This document shows, piece after piece, positions 7,751 through 15,999 of a stretch of DNA of 20,252 nt. Source of the stretch: JAYEJW01 sp034716535 (GTDB lineage Bacteria > Pseudomonadota > Gammaproteobacteria > Chromatiales > Chromatiaceae); NCBI GenBank assembly GCA_034716535.1, contig JAYEJW010000669.1, positions 1-20,252 of the forward strand, in the 5' to 3' direction. Under the pieces are notes generated by a model. The model was given only the letters and a program-made list of their open reading frames with translations. It was not told the DNA's origin and did not search any database. The position numbers and the translations under genes are program-made. How positions within the stretch are numbered: the first letter of the stretch is position 1; each line of letters opens with the position of its first letter.

Positions 7751-8593
7751 ATGCGCGATCTGCGGTCGGTCCTGTCGGTGCTCACGCTCCTTTTCCTGCT
7801 TTTGAGCGCCTGCGCGCCAATTCCGCAACGCGCCGGGGTGCCCGTCACCGCGACGCCCAGCCTTCCGACCGTCCCCTATAGCAAAGGTGGCGGCTATCCT
7901 ACGCTCGCACCGCTACTACGGGACATCACACCCGCAGTCGTCAACGTTGCAGTGGAATCGAGTGTTTCGCTCGAAGAGCATCCTTTCTTTCGTGATCCGG
8001 ACTTCCGACGCTTTCTTGAAAAATTTGATTTGCCTCTGCCGGACTCGCCCAGCGCCGGCCGAACTCAGAGCGTCGGCTCGGGCGTCATCGTGGATGCCCG
8101 CCGTGGCTTCGTATTGACGAACCGCCACGTTGTGCAAGATGCGGAGTCCATTACCGTCACCCTCAAGGACCGGCGCAGCTACGGGGCCCGATTGATCGGC
8201 AGCGACCGCCGGGCCGACATTGCGGTGCTCCGGCTCTCGTCTGTGCCGACCGGGCTCAAGGCACTTCGGTTCGGCAACTCCGACGATCTCGAGGTGGGCG
8301 ATTTCGTGCTCGCTATCGGAAACCCCTTCGGCATCGGCCAGACGGTTACGTCCGGGATCGTGAGCGCCCTCGGCCGCAACGGCGTCGGTGACAGTGGCTT
8401 GGGGGATCTCATTCAGACAGACGCTTCCATCAACCCCGGAAATTCCGGAGGGCCCCTGGTGAACCTGGCGGGCCAAGTGGTCGGTATCAACACGGCGCTG
8501 ATCGGCCCGGCCGGCGGCAACGTGGGCATCGGATTCGCCACGCCGGGCAATCGGGTACGTGCGGCGATGAATCGCATCGTCGCGCGTCGCTGA
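7751..8593 (+). CDS. HtrA/DegP-like serine protease, lipoprotein, no PDZ domain
   Basis: The protein is a trypsin-like (S1C) protease of the HtrA type, expected to act on misfolded or specific envelope proteins. From the ATG at 7751 it has 280 residues: a lipoprotein signal peptide with lipobox LSAC (lipidated C21, followed by Ala, consistent with outer-membrane sorting), a linker, and a protease domain with H126 (LTNRHVV), D156 (RADIAVL) and S232 (NPGNSGGPL). The protein ends right after the protease fold, with none of the PDZ domains that follow in DegP, DegQ or DegS. A TTG at 7724 in the same frame would place extra residues before the signal peptide, so I prefer 7751. No strong Shine-Dalgarno sequence is visible. 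Confidence 0.9.
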   Translation: MRDLRSVLSVLTLLFLLLSACAPIPQRAGVPVTATPSLPTVPYSKGGGYPTLAPLLRDITPAVVNVAVESSVSLEEHPFFRDPDFRRFLEKFDLPLPDSPSAGRTQSVGSGVIVDARRGFVLTNRHVVQDAESITVTLKDRRSYGARLIGSDRRADIAVLRLSSVPTGLKALRFGNSDDLEVGDFVLAIGNPFGIGQTVTSGIVSALGRNGVGDSGLGDLIQTDASINPGNSGGPLVNLAGQVVGINTALIGPAGGNVGIGFATPGNRVRAAMNRIVARR

Positions 8594-8772
8594 GACGAGC
8601 CCTTGCTTGGGTGCTGCTTCCGGTTTGCACTCGAAACTAGGCTAGTCTAGAGTGTCGAAAAAACGCGTCCCTGCGACCTCCCGCTACGAACTCTCCGCGC
8701 TTCGGCTGTGTAGGCCGATCGCGTCGATTTCGCAATGGTCGACACGCCCAAATCATCCTTCAGGAGCCCCCC

Positions 8773-9201
8773 ATGTCCCAAGCGAAACATGGAGATACGG
8801 TCAAAGTTCATTACACCGGCAGTCTCGCCGACGGTAGCGAGTTCGATTCCTCGCAAAGCGGCGATCCGCTGGAGTTCACGCTCGGCGGAGGAAATCTCAT
8901 TCCGGGCTTCGAGAACGCGGTCATCGGCATGTGTGCCGGCGACACAAAGACCGTGACCATTCCTGCAAACGATGCTTACGGTCCCCGCCACGAGCACCTG
9001 ACCCAGGAGGTGCCGCGTAGCGCGATGCCCGAGAACATCGAGCTGGCGGAGGGCATGGTCCTGCACGCCCAAGGTCCCGATGGTCAGAACCTGAGCTTCA
9101 CCGTCGTGTCCTTCGATGACACGAGCGTGCGGATCGACGGCAACCACCCACTCGCCGGCAAAGATCTCACCTTCGCCCTCGAGCTGTTGGAGATCGCCTG
9201 A
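8773..9201 (+). CDS. FKBP-type peptidyl-prolyl cis-trans isomerase, SlyD/FkpB-like
   Basis: This 142-residue cytoplasmic protein has the bacterial two-domain FKBP plan. The split isomerase domain (VKVHYTGSLADGSEFDSS, then GGGNLIPGFENAVIGM, and a terminal LTFALELLEI strand) is interrupted by an insert-in-flap chaperone domain at about residues 65-125. It lacks the histidine/cysteine-rich tail of classical SlyD, so nickel-related functions are unlikely. A good Shine-Dalgarno sequence (AGGAG at 8762-8766) precedes the ATG by 6 bases. It is separated from the upstream protease gene by 179 bases without a gene, in which I saw only a weak promoter candidate (TTGCAC at 8625, TAGAGT at 8648). Confidence 0.93.
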   Translation: MSQAKHGDTVKVHYTGSLADGSEFDSSQSGDPLEFTLGGGNLIPGFENAVIGMCAGDTKTVTIPANDAYGPRHEHLTQEVPRSAMPENIELAEGMVLHAQGPDGQNLSFTVVSFDDTSVRIDGNHPLAGKDLTFALELLEIA

Positions 9202-9419
9202 TCGATACCAACGGCCGTTTGCTTCCGGCAGGAGGCTCGGCGAAAGGCGACACTCGCGTTCTCTTGCACGATCCGCAATCGATTTGCTCGCTACGACGAG
9301 GCGATGTGGATGGGAGCGACTGGGCGCCAATGAAGAACGCGCGAGCGACAACGACATCTTCTCCAGCGAGCCCTGCGGACGAACCTTGGGCCCGGATCCG
9401 AGGAGCGGAGGAAAGCACC

Positions 9420-10352
9420 ATGCACAAAATCGCCATCATAGGCGCCGGCCGCGTCGGCGAAACAACGGCCCAGATCCTTGCCGGGCAAGAGCTGTGCCGG
9501 GAGATCGCGCTGCTCGACGTACGCGAAGACGTGGCGGAGGGTGTCGCGCTCGACATCTACCAGACCGCGCCCTTCTTCGAGTTTGACTGCCGTCTGACAG
9601 GCAGCAGCGACCCTCGCATCTTGAAGGGTTCGGACCTTGTTGTGGTAACCGCCGGCTTTCCGCGTAAACCGGGCATGTCCCGCTCGGACGTGCTGGAGGC
9701 CAACGTGCGGATCATCGACGACGTCATGGACCATCTGTTGCGTTACGCTCCGGATGCCATGGCCCTGATTGTGTCCAATCCGGTCGACACCCTCACCTAT
9801 CGTGCCGCCCAGCGGACCGGTTGGCCGCGCGATCGGGTCTTCGGCCAGGCAGGGGTGCTCGACGCCTCGCGCATGGCCGCCTTCATCGCCCAGGAAACAG
9901 GTTTTTCCGCCCTCGACATCACCACCCTGGTGCTCGGAGGACACGGCGATACCATGGTGCCGGCACCACGATTCTGCACCATCAACGGCGTGCCTGTGTC
10001 CAATTTCCTGTCCGAAGAACGCATGGCCGCCATCATCGAGCGCACCCGAAAGGGCGGTGCGGAAATTCTCGCGCTGCGCAAGAACTCCAGCGCCTACGAT
10101 GCGCCCGCCGCCGCCGTTGCCACCATGGTGGACGCCATCAGCAACGACCGCCGTCGGCTCTTACCCTGTGTTGCGCTGCTCGAGGGCGAATACGGGGAAG
10201 CGGACATCGCCATGGGTGTGCCCTGTATCTTGAGCCAGCGTGGCATAGAATCCGTGGTCGAGCTCGACCTCAACGAGTCGGAACGTGCCGACTTCACCAG
10301 CTCAGTCAGCGCCGTGCGCGAGGACATCGAGCGCCTCAAGGAGATTGGCTGA
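9420..10352 (+). CDS. mdh: Malate dehydrogenase, LDH-like type
   Basis: This enzyme oxidises malate to oxaloacetate with NAD in the TCA cycle. The 310-residue protein has the Rossmann motif GAGRVGETTA (residues 8-17) and D33 at the end of strand 2, expected for NAD preference. The substrate-loop arginines R82 and R88 lie in PRKPGMSR; R82, where lactate dehydrogenases have Gln, indicates malate specificity. D148, R151 and catalytic H175 (GGHGD) complete the site. This is the LDH-like MDH family, not the E. coli Mdh type. A Shine-Dalgarno sequence (GGAGGA) about 8 bases upstream fixes the ATG at 9420 against an in-frame extension to 9219. The neighbouring citrate synthase uses its product. Confidence 0.94.
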   Translation: MHKIAIIGAGRVGETTAQILAGQELCREIALLDVREDVAEGVALDIYQTAPFFEFDCRLTGSSDPRILKGSDLVVVTAGFPRKPGMSRSDVLEANVRIIDDVMDHLLRYAPDAMALIVSNPVDTLTYRAAQRTGWPRDRVFGQAGVLDASRMAAFIAQETGFSALDITTLVLGGHGDTMVPAPRFCTINGVPVSNFLSEERMAAIIERTRKGGAEILALRKNSSAYDAPAAAVATMVDAISNDRRRLLPCVALLEGEYGEADIAMGVPCILSQRGIESVVELDLNESERADFTSSVSAVREDIERLKEIG

Positions 10353-10576
10353 GCCGCCGGCTCCAAACGGCGAACTGTACGGCAAGAAAATTGCCTCCTT
10401 GAAATCAGGATGGCAGAGTTGAAGCGGCATTTGAGAGAATTTCACGGATGGGATTTCTCGACATCCCGCGAGCAGATGCAGGCCGCCCCCGCAACGGGGT
10501 CCATCAACGGCCTGCCAAACGGCATCGCCACCATACCGGACCTGCGGGTCTTTGAATCACTGCCAGGAGCGACCTT

Positions 10577-11872
10577 ATGGCGAACGATTCCGTCACCATC
10601 ACCAACAACGCCGATGGTGCGAGCTACGAATTTGCACTAAAAGAGGGCACCATCGGTCCGCCCGCAGTCGATATCTCCTCCCTGTACAAGCAGGCCGGGT
10701 TCTTCACCTACGACCCCGGGTTCATGGCCACGGCGAGCTGCCACAGTGCCATCACCTACATCGACGGCGAGCAGGGCATCCTCCTTTACCGCGGCTACCC
10801 CATCGAGCAGCTCGCCACCAAGGCAAGCTTCCTGGAGGTGGCCTACCTGCTCCTGTACGGAGAGCTGCCCAATGAGCAGGAACTGGTCCACTTCGAGGAG
10901 ATCATCAACCGCCACACGATGCTCAACGAGAACCTGAAGGACTTTTTAAGTGGCTTCCACTACGACGCTCACCCCATGGCCATCCTGGTCGGAGTGGTGG
11001 GTTCTCTCTCCGGTTTCTATCACGATAACCTGGATATATACGACGAACGGCATCGGGAGATCTCGGCCCACCGCCTGATCGCCAAGCTACCGACAATCGC
11101 TGCGGCGGCGTACAAGCACAATGTCGGCGAGCCAATCATGTACCCGCGTAACGACCTGCGTTACTGCGCGAACTTCATGCATATGATGTTCGCCACTCCC
11201 TGCGAGGACTACGAGCCGGACCGGGTTTCCGAGAGGGCCCTGAACCTGCTGTTCATCCTCCATGCCGATCACGAGCAGAACGCCAGCACCTCGACCGTAC
11301 GCCTGGCCGGCAGCTCCGGCGCCAATCCCTACGCCTGCATCGCGGCAGGGATCGCCTCGCTCTGGGGGCCGGCCCACGGCGGCGCCAACGAGGCCGTGCT
11401 GGACATGCTCGACGAGATCGGCGACGTGAAGAACGTTTCGAAGTACATCGACAAGGCCAAAGACAAGGACGACCCCTTCAGGCTCATGGGCTTCGGACAC
11501 CGGGTCTACAAGAATTACGACCCGCGGGCCAAGATCATCCGGCAGGTATGCCACCAAGTCCTCGAGAAACTGGCGGGCACCGATAACCCGCTTTTCGAGC
11601 TTGCTCTCAAACTGGAGGAAATCGCGCTCGAGGACGAGTATTTCGTCGAGCGCAAGCTCTATCCGAACGTAGACTTTTACTCGGGCATCACCTACCAGGC
11701 ACTCGGCATTCCGCGGAACATGTTCACCGTCATGTTCGCTATCGCCCGAACCGTCGGCTGGGTATCCCACTGGCTGGAGATGATGGCCGACCCGAACAAC
11801 CGTATCGGACGGCCACGCCAAATCTATCACGGCCCAACCCAACGGGATTACGTGCCGATCTCCAGGCGCTGA
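10577..11872 (+). CDS. gltA: Citrate synthase, hexameric gammaproteobacterial type
   Basis: This enzyme condenses oxaloacetate with acetyl-CoA to form citrate. The 431-residue protein matches the E. coli GltA type in length and sequence. It has the amino-terminal small beta domain (about 1-50) and the catalytic residues H267 (WGPAHGGANEA), H308 (GFGHRVYKNYDPRA) and D366 (NVDFYSG). The ATG at 10577 has an AGGAGC Shine-Dalgarno sequence 7 bases upstream. It lies 224 bases downstream of mdh and could be co-transcribed or have its own promoter; I saw no convincing one. That gap has an open frame from 10410, which I do not support as a gene. Confidence 0.96.
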   Translation: MANDSVTITNNADGASYEFALKEGTIGPPAVDISSLYKQAGFFTYDPGFMATASCHSAITYIDGEQGILLYRGYPIEQLATKASFLEVAYLLLYGELPNEQELVHFEEIINRHTMLNENLKDFLSGFHYDAHPMAILVGVVGSLSGFYHDNLDIYDERHREISAHRLIAKLPTIAAAAYKHNVGEPIMYPRNDLRYCANFMHMMFATPCEDYEPDRVSERALNLLFILHADHEQNASTSTVRLAGSSGANPYACIAAGIASLWGPAHGGANEAVLDMLDEIGDVKNVSKYIDKAKDKDDPFRLMGFGHRVYKNYDPRAKIIRQVCHQVLEKLAGTDNPLFELALKLEEIALEDEYFVERKLYPNVDFYSGITYQALGIPRNMFTVMFAIARTVGWVSHWLEMMADPNNRIGRPRQIYHGPTQRDYVPISRR

Positions 11873-11911
11873 CAAGCCGCAAACACTCCGCGGGGCGCCC
11901 ATCCCCGGAAT

Positions 11912-11956
11912 GAGGCTGCCGCAGGGTGCGACACCCTCAGAGAAAGGTTCAGCCTC
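11912..11956. terminator. Nested hairpin between convergent gltA and the minus-strand gene
   Basis: An outer pair, GAGGCTG (11912-11918) with CAGCCTC (11950-11956), encloses an inner hairpin, AGGGTG (11923-11928) with CACCCT (11932-11937). It sits between two convergent genes and overlaps the stop codon of the minus-strand gene, as expected of a shared bidirectional terminator. No T-run follows on either strand, so termination strength is uncertain. Confidence 0.35.
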
Positions 11957-12578
11957 GAACGGAGTGCTCCTCCATCACGGACTCCACCAGGCGCTCAACG
12001 TCGGCGGCGTCCGCGCCCTTTTCCGGCCGCTCGCTGACCGGGTTGAGAGGGGGATTGCGCAGGGCCGCCAGCGGCAGGACCACCAGCTCGAAGGGAGTCT
12101 CACCGGCAAAAACAGTAAACACCGGATGATTACGGCGCACACCACCGCTGTAGCGGATGATGCCCTCGCGCTCCTGCCAAGGAATCCCCTGATCGAGCAA
12201 CGCCAGCACCACGTCCTCGGGATTGTCCGCGAATAGGTGCAGACGCACGCCCTGGGCGGCGTCTCCCGTACCGCAGAGCACCGGGCCCACGAGCCTGGGC
12301 ACGAAGGAGGCAAAGGTACGCATAGCCGACAAGGCTTGCCGGCGCAGACTACGCAGCTCCAACGCCTGCCTGTCCCCCTGGAACAAACGGCGTTGCTGAA
12401 GCAGCGCCTCCTGGATCTCTTCGTTGTTGGGCCAGCAACGCTTGTTGCCGATGCCGGCGCGCACGGCCGCCTTGCGGCGGGCCCGGTCGAATTGCTGGAT
12501 CCCCTGCTCTACCATGATGCGCGCCGCCTCGTAGGCGAGACGCTGGCGCTGCGCGTTCGATCGATTGTGACCGCCCAT
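11949..12578 (-). CDS. Conserved proteobacterial protein of unknown function
   Basis: The 209-residue protein is soluble, with no signal peptide or membrane segment. The amino third is a basic helical region (residues 1-60, RQRLAYEAARIMVEQG, DRARRKAA). A middle part reads FASFVPRLVGPVLCGTGD then VRLHLFADNPEDVV, and the end has LVVLPLAALRNPPL and RPEKGADAADVERLV. I recall similar proteins in many beta- and gammaproteobacteria, often labelled 'nucleotidyltransferase' or misannotated as a Mur ligase. The LVGPVLCGT then acidic-strand pattern is only loosely reminiscent of a nucleotidyltransferase fold, so function stays open. GGAG lies about 9 bases upstream of the ATG. It converges on gltA. Confidence 0.8.
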   Translation of the reverse strand: MGGHNRSNAQRQRLAYEAARIMVEQGIQQFDRARRKAAVRAGIGNKRCWPNNEEIQEALLQQRRLFQGDRQALELRSLRRQALSAMRTFASFVPRLVGPVLCGTGDAAQGVRLHLFADNPEDVVLALLDQGIPWQEREGIIRYSGGVRRNHPVFTVFAGETPFELVVLPLAALRNPPLNPVSERPEKGADAADVERLVESVMEEHSVRG

Positions 12579-12847
12579 TTCAGAACCACTCCTGCAACAT
12601 GACGAATACTCGTCTCACGATCGTCCTCTAAGATCCTATCCCAGTCAGGGGGTTCCGCGCCAAAGGACACGGGATTCGAGCTCAGCGCAAGACCATCGTC
12701 AAAGACTATCTCTACATTTCGGCAATAGACGACCGGCCCGCCCACCTGTGCGCAACCCCCGACATTCCCGGACGGTTGGACCGCAACGCCGGCAGTCTCG
12801 GTCCGGTCGTCCTTGATGGCTGTGCTATCTTGGCTATTGTTGGCGCC
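12579..12847. other. Intergenic region upstream of repeat copy B
   Basis: No supported gene lies here. A minus-strand frame (12745-12509) is open and moderately protein-like, but it overlaps the start of the unknown gene in another frame and matches nothing I know. A weak plus-strand promoter candidate, TTGATG then 16 bases then TATTGT, lies at about 12814-12841, immediately before the repeat. If real, it could once have driven the kinase gene from across the repeat. Confidence 0.3.
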
Positions 12848-13009
12848 CGCTAGGGAGACGCTGATTTATGGCCATCCTGGCCATAATCAGCACGGAACCG
12901 GAAAAGCGCGGTTTCCCGGTTCCTTCATTTTCAACGCCTTACAGGCGTCAAAAATGGCGGGGCATCCCTGCCCCACGGGAAGCGCTGAATAAACCGGCGC
13001 TTCCTTAGG
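12848..13009 (+). repeat. MITE-like multi-hairpin repeat, copy B
   Basis: This inverted second copy of the 143-302 element is more regular in structure. Its hairpins are TATGGCCA/TGGCCATA, GGAACCGG/CCGGTTCC, AACGCC/GGCGTC (imperfect), GGGGCA/TGCCCC and GGAAGCGC/GCGCTTCC. The termini match as imperfect inverted repeats at 15 of about 22 positions, most differences being transitions. GGCGCCC flanks it on both sides (12842-12848 and 13008-13014), a possible target-site duplication. Copy A also has GGCGCC at the equivalent end, so that reading is ambiguous. The right end lies only about 18 bases from the kinase start codon. Confidence 0.75.
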
Positions 13010-13027
13010 CGCCCAGACGCTATCTTT

Positions 13028-15148
13028 GTGCCGCAAGATCGGATCCGTGCATTGACTCTGGAAGCGATCAAGAGAGGCTCGTCGAAGGCGTTGAGCTACC
13101 GCTTGCTGCCGGTACTCGTAACGCTTGTCCTGGTCGGTGCTTTGCTCTTCTGGTATGTGGAGAAGAGCGGCGAGGAGTTTGCCTCGCATCAACAGGCATT
13201 GATGAGCCATTCCGTGACGGGCACCGCTCGCCTCATCAGCCTGTTCCTGGATGAGAACCGCCGCCGTGTACGACTGTTCGCCGAAGAGCAAAGCGAGGCG
13301 ATCCGTGCGCTTGCCGCCAGCCCCGACGATGAGGGTCTGCGCGCGCAAATGGCGGACAGGGCTGCGAAACACTTCCCGAGCTACTTCGCGTTCACGGTCG
13401 CTGACGAATGGGGCGATCTGCTGTTGGACGATTTCGACGGCGAAGTCGACAGCCTTTGTGTAGATGACATCCGTGAGTTCGCCTCGGGAGGCGCCGTGCC
13501 AGATGCCTTCATTCACCCGAATCCCAGGCTCTATCACTTCGACATCATGGCCCGCTGGCACGCCGGGAATGGGCAGCGCGGAATATTTTTCATCAGTTTT
13601 CCCGCAGCCATACTAGCCGACATTCTGACCAACAGCGAGCTGCACGATCACCGGCTCCTCCTCCTTTACAAGGAAGATCCCGGGTTGATCGAGGTCGCCG
13701 CAGAAGGGACGCGGCTCGACCTGAATCACGATTTTCACCTCACCGCCGAAGAGCGGGCCCGCATCGGCGCCAGTGCTTCGGTGGCGGGCAGTCGCTGGAC
13801 GCTGGCCGATTTGCCCGCTCAGGACCTGTTTGCGCGACACCAGACCGACGTGCTGATCAAGGCCGCGATGATCTTTCTCGTTTTCCTGTTGTTCAGCGGC
13901 GTCATGTACTGGCTCATCTTCCGGGAGGAAAGACGCCGAAGTGCGGCCGAACGGGCGTTGCAGCGATCGTACGGTGAGCTCGAGGCGAGCGTCGAAGCGC
14001 GTACGCGGGAGCTGTCCGACGCCAAGAGCGAGGCGGAGAGGGCGACTCAGGTGAAGTCCCACTTTCTCGCGGCAGCAAGCCATGACCTGCGTCAGCCGTT
14101 GCAGACGATCGCCCTTCTGAACGGCGTCCTCGCCCGTAAATCCCAGTCGCCGGAAACACGCCGGATCGTCACGGAGCAGCGGGCCGTCGTGGATTCCATG
14201 ACGAGCATTCTCAACCGGTTGTTAGACCTCTCTCGGCTCGACGCCGGGGGCATTTCGCCGGCGCGCACAACCTTCCCCGTTCGACCGTTGCTGGACAAAA
14301 TCGTCGGGGATTACAGGGCGCAGGCAAAGGAGAAGGGGCTGAGGCTGCGTTCCGTTGCATCATCGTTGACCCTGAACAGCGATCCGGAGCTCCTGGAGCG
14401 GATCCTCGACAACCTGATCTCCAACGCCATCCGCTATACGGAGACGGGGGGCGTCCTGTTGGGCTGCCGGCGGCGGGGAGGAAAACTGCGCGTCGAGGTC
14501 TGGGACACGGGCCCCGGCATCCCCGTAGGGCAGCGAGAGCTGATCTTCGAGGCCTTCTATCAGATGAACAATCCCGCCCGTGAGGCGCGCAAGGGCCTGG
14601 GGTTCGGGCTGTCGATCGCACAGCAGCTGGCGGGGTTGCTCGGCCACCCGCTCGACCTGCGCTCGGTTCTGGGCAAAGGCTCGGTATTCTCCGTCGAGGT
14701 CCCCTTGGTGCAACAGGCGGGTCCGAGTGAGGCAGGCGCCGGGCCGGCCGAGCCGAAGGCCGGTCTGCCACCGGGAAAGACCCTGTTGGTGGTGGAGGAT
14801 GATCCTCGCGTCCTAGACTCCCTGCGGCACCTGTTGGAGATACTGGGCTGCGGGGTGGAGACGGCACACGACGCACAGGCCGCGCTGTCACTCGTCGAGC
14901 AGAAGGGCCTTCGGCCCGACCTCGTTCTCGCGGACTATCGTCTGCCCGGGAGATGGAACGGAATGGAGCTGATCGAGCAAATACGCAAGATCCTGGGCCG
15001 CGAAGTGCCGTCTCTGCTCTTGACCGGTGACACCTCACCGGAGGTCCAGCGCGTCCTGAGCGCATCCCGTATTCCCGCGCAGTACAAGCCCGTGGACAGC
15101 GATCGTCTGGCGGCTGTGATCGAGCGGCTGCTGCGAAGTGACGCATGA
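13028..15148 (+). CDS. Membrane hybrid sensor histidine kinase
   Basis: The 706-residue inner-membrane sensor is built in this order: TM1 (about 26-44); a ~230-residue periplasmic sensor region of Cache-like character (inference); TM2 (about 273-298); a coiled-coil linker; a HisKA domain with phospho-acceptor H352 (SHDLRQPLQ); an HATPase with N box DNLISNAIRY, G1 DTGPGIP and G2 GLGFGLS; and a carboxy-terminal receiver with D636 (LADYRLPG). The start is uncertain: the GTG at 13028 lacks a Shine-Dalgarno sequence, an in-frame TTG at 13052 is an alternative, and the frame is closed by a TGA at 12986 within repeat B. Its stop overlaps the next gene as ATGA, so the two are a kinase-regulator pair. 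The ligand is unknown. Confidence 0.93.
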   Translation: MPQDRIRALTLEAIKRGSSKALSYRLLPVLVTLVLVGALLFWYVEKSGEEFASHQQALMSHSVTGTARLISLFLDENRRRVRLFAEEQSEAIRALAASPDDEGLRAQMADRAAKHFPSYFAFTVADEWGDLLLDDFDGEVDSLCVDDIREFASGGAVPDAFIHPNPRLYHFDIMARWHAGNGQRGIFFISFPAAILADILTNSELHDHRLLLLYKEDPGLIEVAAEGTRLDLNHDFHLTAEERARIGASASVAGSRWTLADLPAQDLFARHQTDVLIKAAMIFLVFLLFSGVMYWLIFREERRRSAAERALQRSYGELEASVEARTRELSDAKSEAERATQVKSHFLAAASHDLRQPLQTIALLNGVLARKSQSPETRRIVTEQRAVVDSMTSILNRLLDLSRLDAGGISPARTTFPVRPLLDKIVGDYRAQAKEKGLRLRSVASSLTLNSDPELLERILDNLISNAIRYTETGGVLLGCRRRGGKLRVEVWDTGPGIPVGQRELIFEAFYQMNNPAREARKGLGFGLSIAQQLAGLLGHPLDLRSVLGKGSVFSVEVPLVQQAGPSEAGAGPAEPKAGLPPGKTLLVVEDDPRVLDSLRHLLEILGCGVETAHDAQAALSLVEQKGLRPDLVLADYRLPGRWNGMELIEQIRKILGREVPSLLLTGDTSPEVQRVLSASRIPAQYKPVDSDRLAAVIERLLRSDA

Positions 15149-15795
15149 AATCGGCGCCGAGCCCTGCCGCAGCCGGCACACCAAGGGTCTTCGTCGTGGA
15201 TGATGATCCCGCGCTGCGCAGGGCCTTGGTCATGTTGCTCGAATGCGAGGGCCTGGAGGTGGAGGCCCACGCGTCGGCGCAGGCATTTCTTAACGCCTAT
15301 CGAGCGGAGCAGCCCGGTTGCCTGCTCCTGGATATCGACATGCCCGACCTCACCGGCCTCGAGCTACAGAACCTGCTGGCGCAACAGGGAGTGCGCATTC
15401 CGATCATCTTCCTGACCGGACAGGCGGACGTGCCCAAGACCATTCAGGCGTTCAAGGCGGGAGCCGTTGATTTTCTGGAAAAGCCCGCTTCCGACGAGGT
15501 CCTGCTGGATCGGGTACGGGGCGCCATCGCCATCGACGCCCGGCGGCGTTCGGTGGAGGAGCGTCGTGCCGCGGTTCTCGATCGCCTACAGCGGCTGACA
15601 CCGCGCGAACGGGAGGTCTTGGAGTTGGTCGTCGCCGGCAAGTCGAGCAAGGAAGCGGCACGTGAATTGTGCATCAGTCATCGAACCGTCGAGGTCCATC
15701 GCCGCCGGGTTCTGGAGAAGATGCGAGCGACCTCCCTGCCTGCGTTGATCGAGATGGCCCATACCTGCGGTCTGTTGTCAGAGGAACCCTTGTAG
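15145..15795 (+). CDS. FixJ/NarL-type response regulator
   Basis: The 216-residue protein has an amino-terminal receiver (about residues 12-130) with phospho-acceptor D63 (LLLDIDMPD), the T/S segment IIFLTGQAD and K near FLEKPA. It ends in a LuxR-type helix-turn-helix (about 150-212, LTPREREVLELVVAGKSSKEAA then SHRTVEVHRRRV). It should be phosphorylated by the upstream kinase and then bind DNA. The ATG at 15145 overlaps the kinase stop. Candidate targets nearby are the hemerythrin gene, whose upstream region holds repeated TTTAAGG motifs and a TACGTA palindrome, and the kinase operon itself; this is inference. Confidence 0.94.
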   Translation: MKSAPSPAAAGTPRVFVVDDDPALRRALVMLLECEGLEVEAHASAQAFLNAYRAEQPGCLLLDIDMPDLTGLELQNLLAQQGVRIPIIFLTGQADVPKTIQAFKAGAVDFLEKPASDEVLLDRVRGAIAIDARRRSVEERRAAVLDRLQRLTPREREVLELVVAGKSSKEAARELCISHRTVEVHRRRVLEKMRATSLPALIEMAHTCGLLSEEPL

Positions 15796-15836
15796 CGCAC
15801 GGGCGGCCGCTCCGCGAGACATCCCCTTGGTAAACC

Positions 15837-15916
15837 TACGTACGCAGTCGACAGGATACCGCTTCGCCTAGAGACCCCCATCTCTTTAAGGCCGATTTAA
15901 GGTTGAACCCTTAATC
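15837..15916 (+). promoter_or_regulatory. Repeated TTTAAGG motifs and hairpin upstream of hemerythrin
   Basis: TTTAAGG occurs at 15885-15891 and again at 15896-15902, 11 bases apart (one helical turn). The second copy pairs with CCTTAATC (15909-15916) as an inverted repeat around six bases. A TACGTA palindrome lies at 15837-15842. The tract is AT-rich compared with its surroundings and lies about 85-165 bases upstream of the hemerythrin start. It looks like a transcription-factor site, with the adjacent response regulator a plausible binder. Confidence 0.4.
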
Positions 15917-15999
15917 TGTGGGCATGGATTCGCAGATCTCCCGGCAAGCGCATGGGGGTTCAGGACGGTTCCGTACATTCTCTAAGCGGAGAAAGTCGA

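Noticed and set aside
9219..9419. Amino-terminal extension of malate dehydrogenase
   Set aside because: The Rossmann motif begins right after the ATG at 9420, which has a strong Shine-Dalgarno sequence. The extension is unlike any MDH.
10410..10640. Small open frame MAELKRHLREFHGWDF... between mdh and gltA
   Set aside because: There is no properly spaced Shine-Dalgarno sequence, it overlaps the gltA start in another frame, and the second half is low-complexity. The first 25 residues look somewhat protein-like but are not enough to call a gene.
12509..12745. Minus-strand frame of 78 codons upstream of the unknown gene
   Set aside because: It overlaps the start of the better-supported gene at 12578, ends in Arg/Ser-rich shadow sequence, and resembles no known family.
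15919..15934. Possible sigma54 (-24/-12) promoter before hemerythrin
   Set aside because: GG and GC can be placed ten bases apart, but the CAC and TT positions of the consensus do not match.
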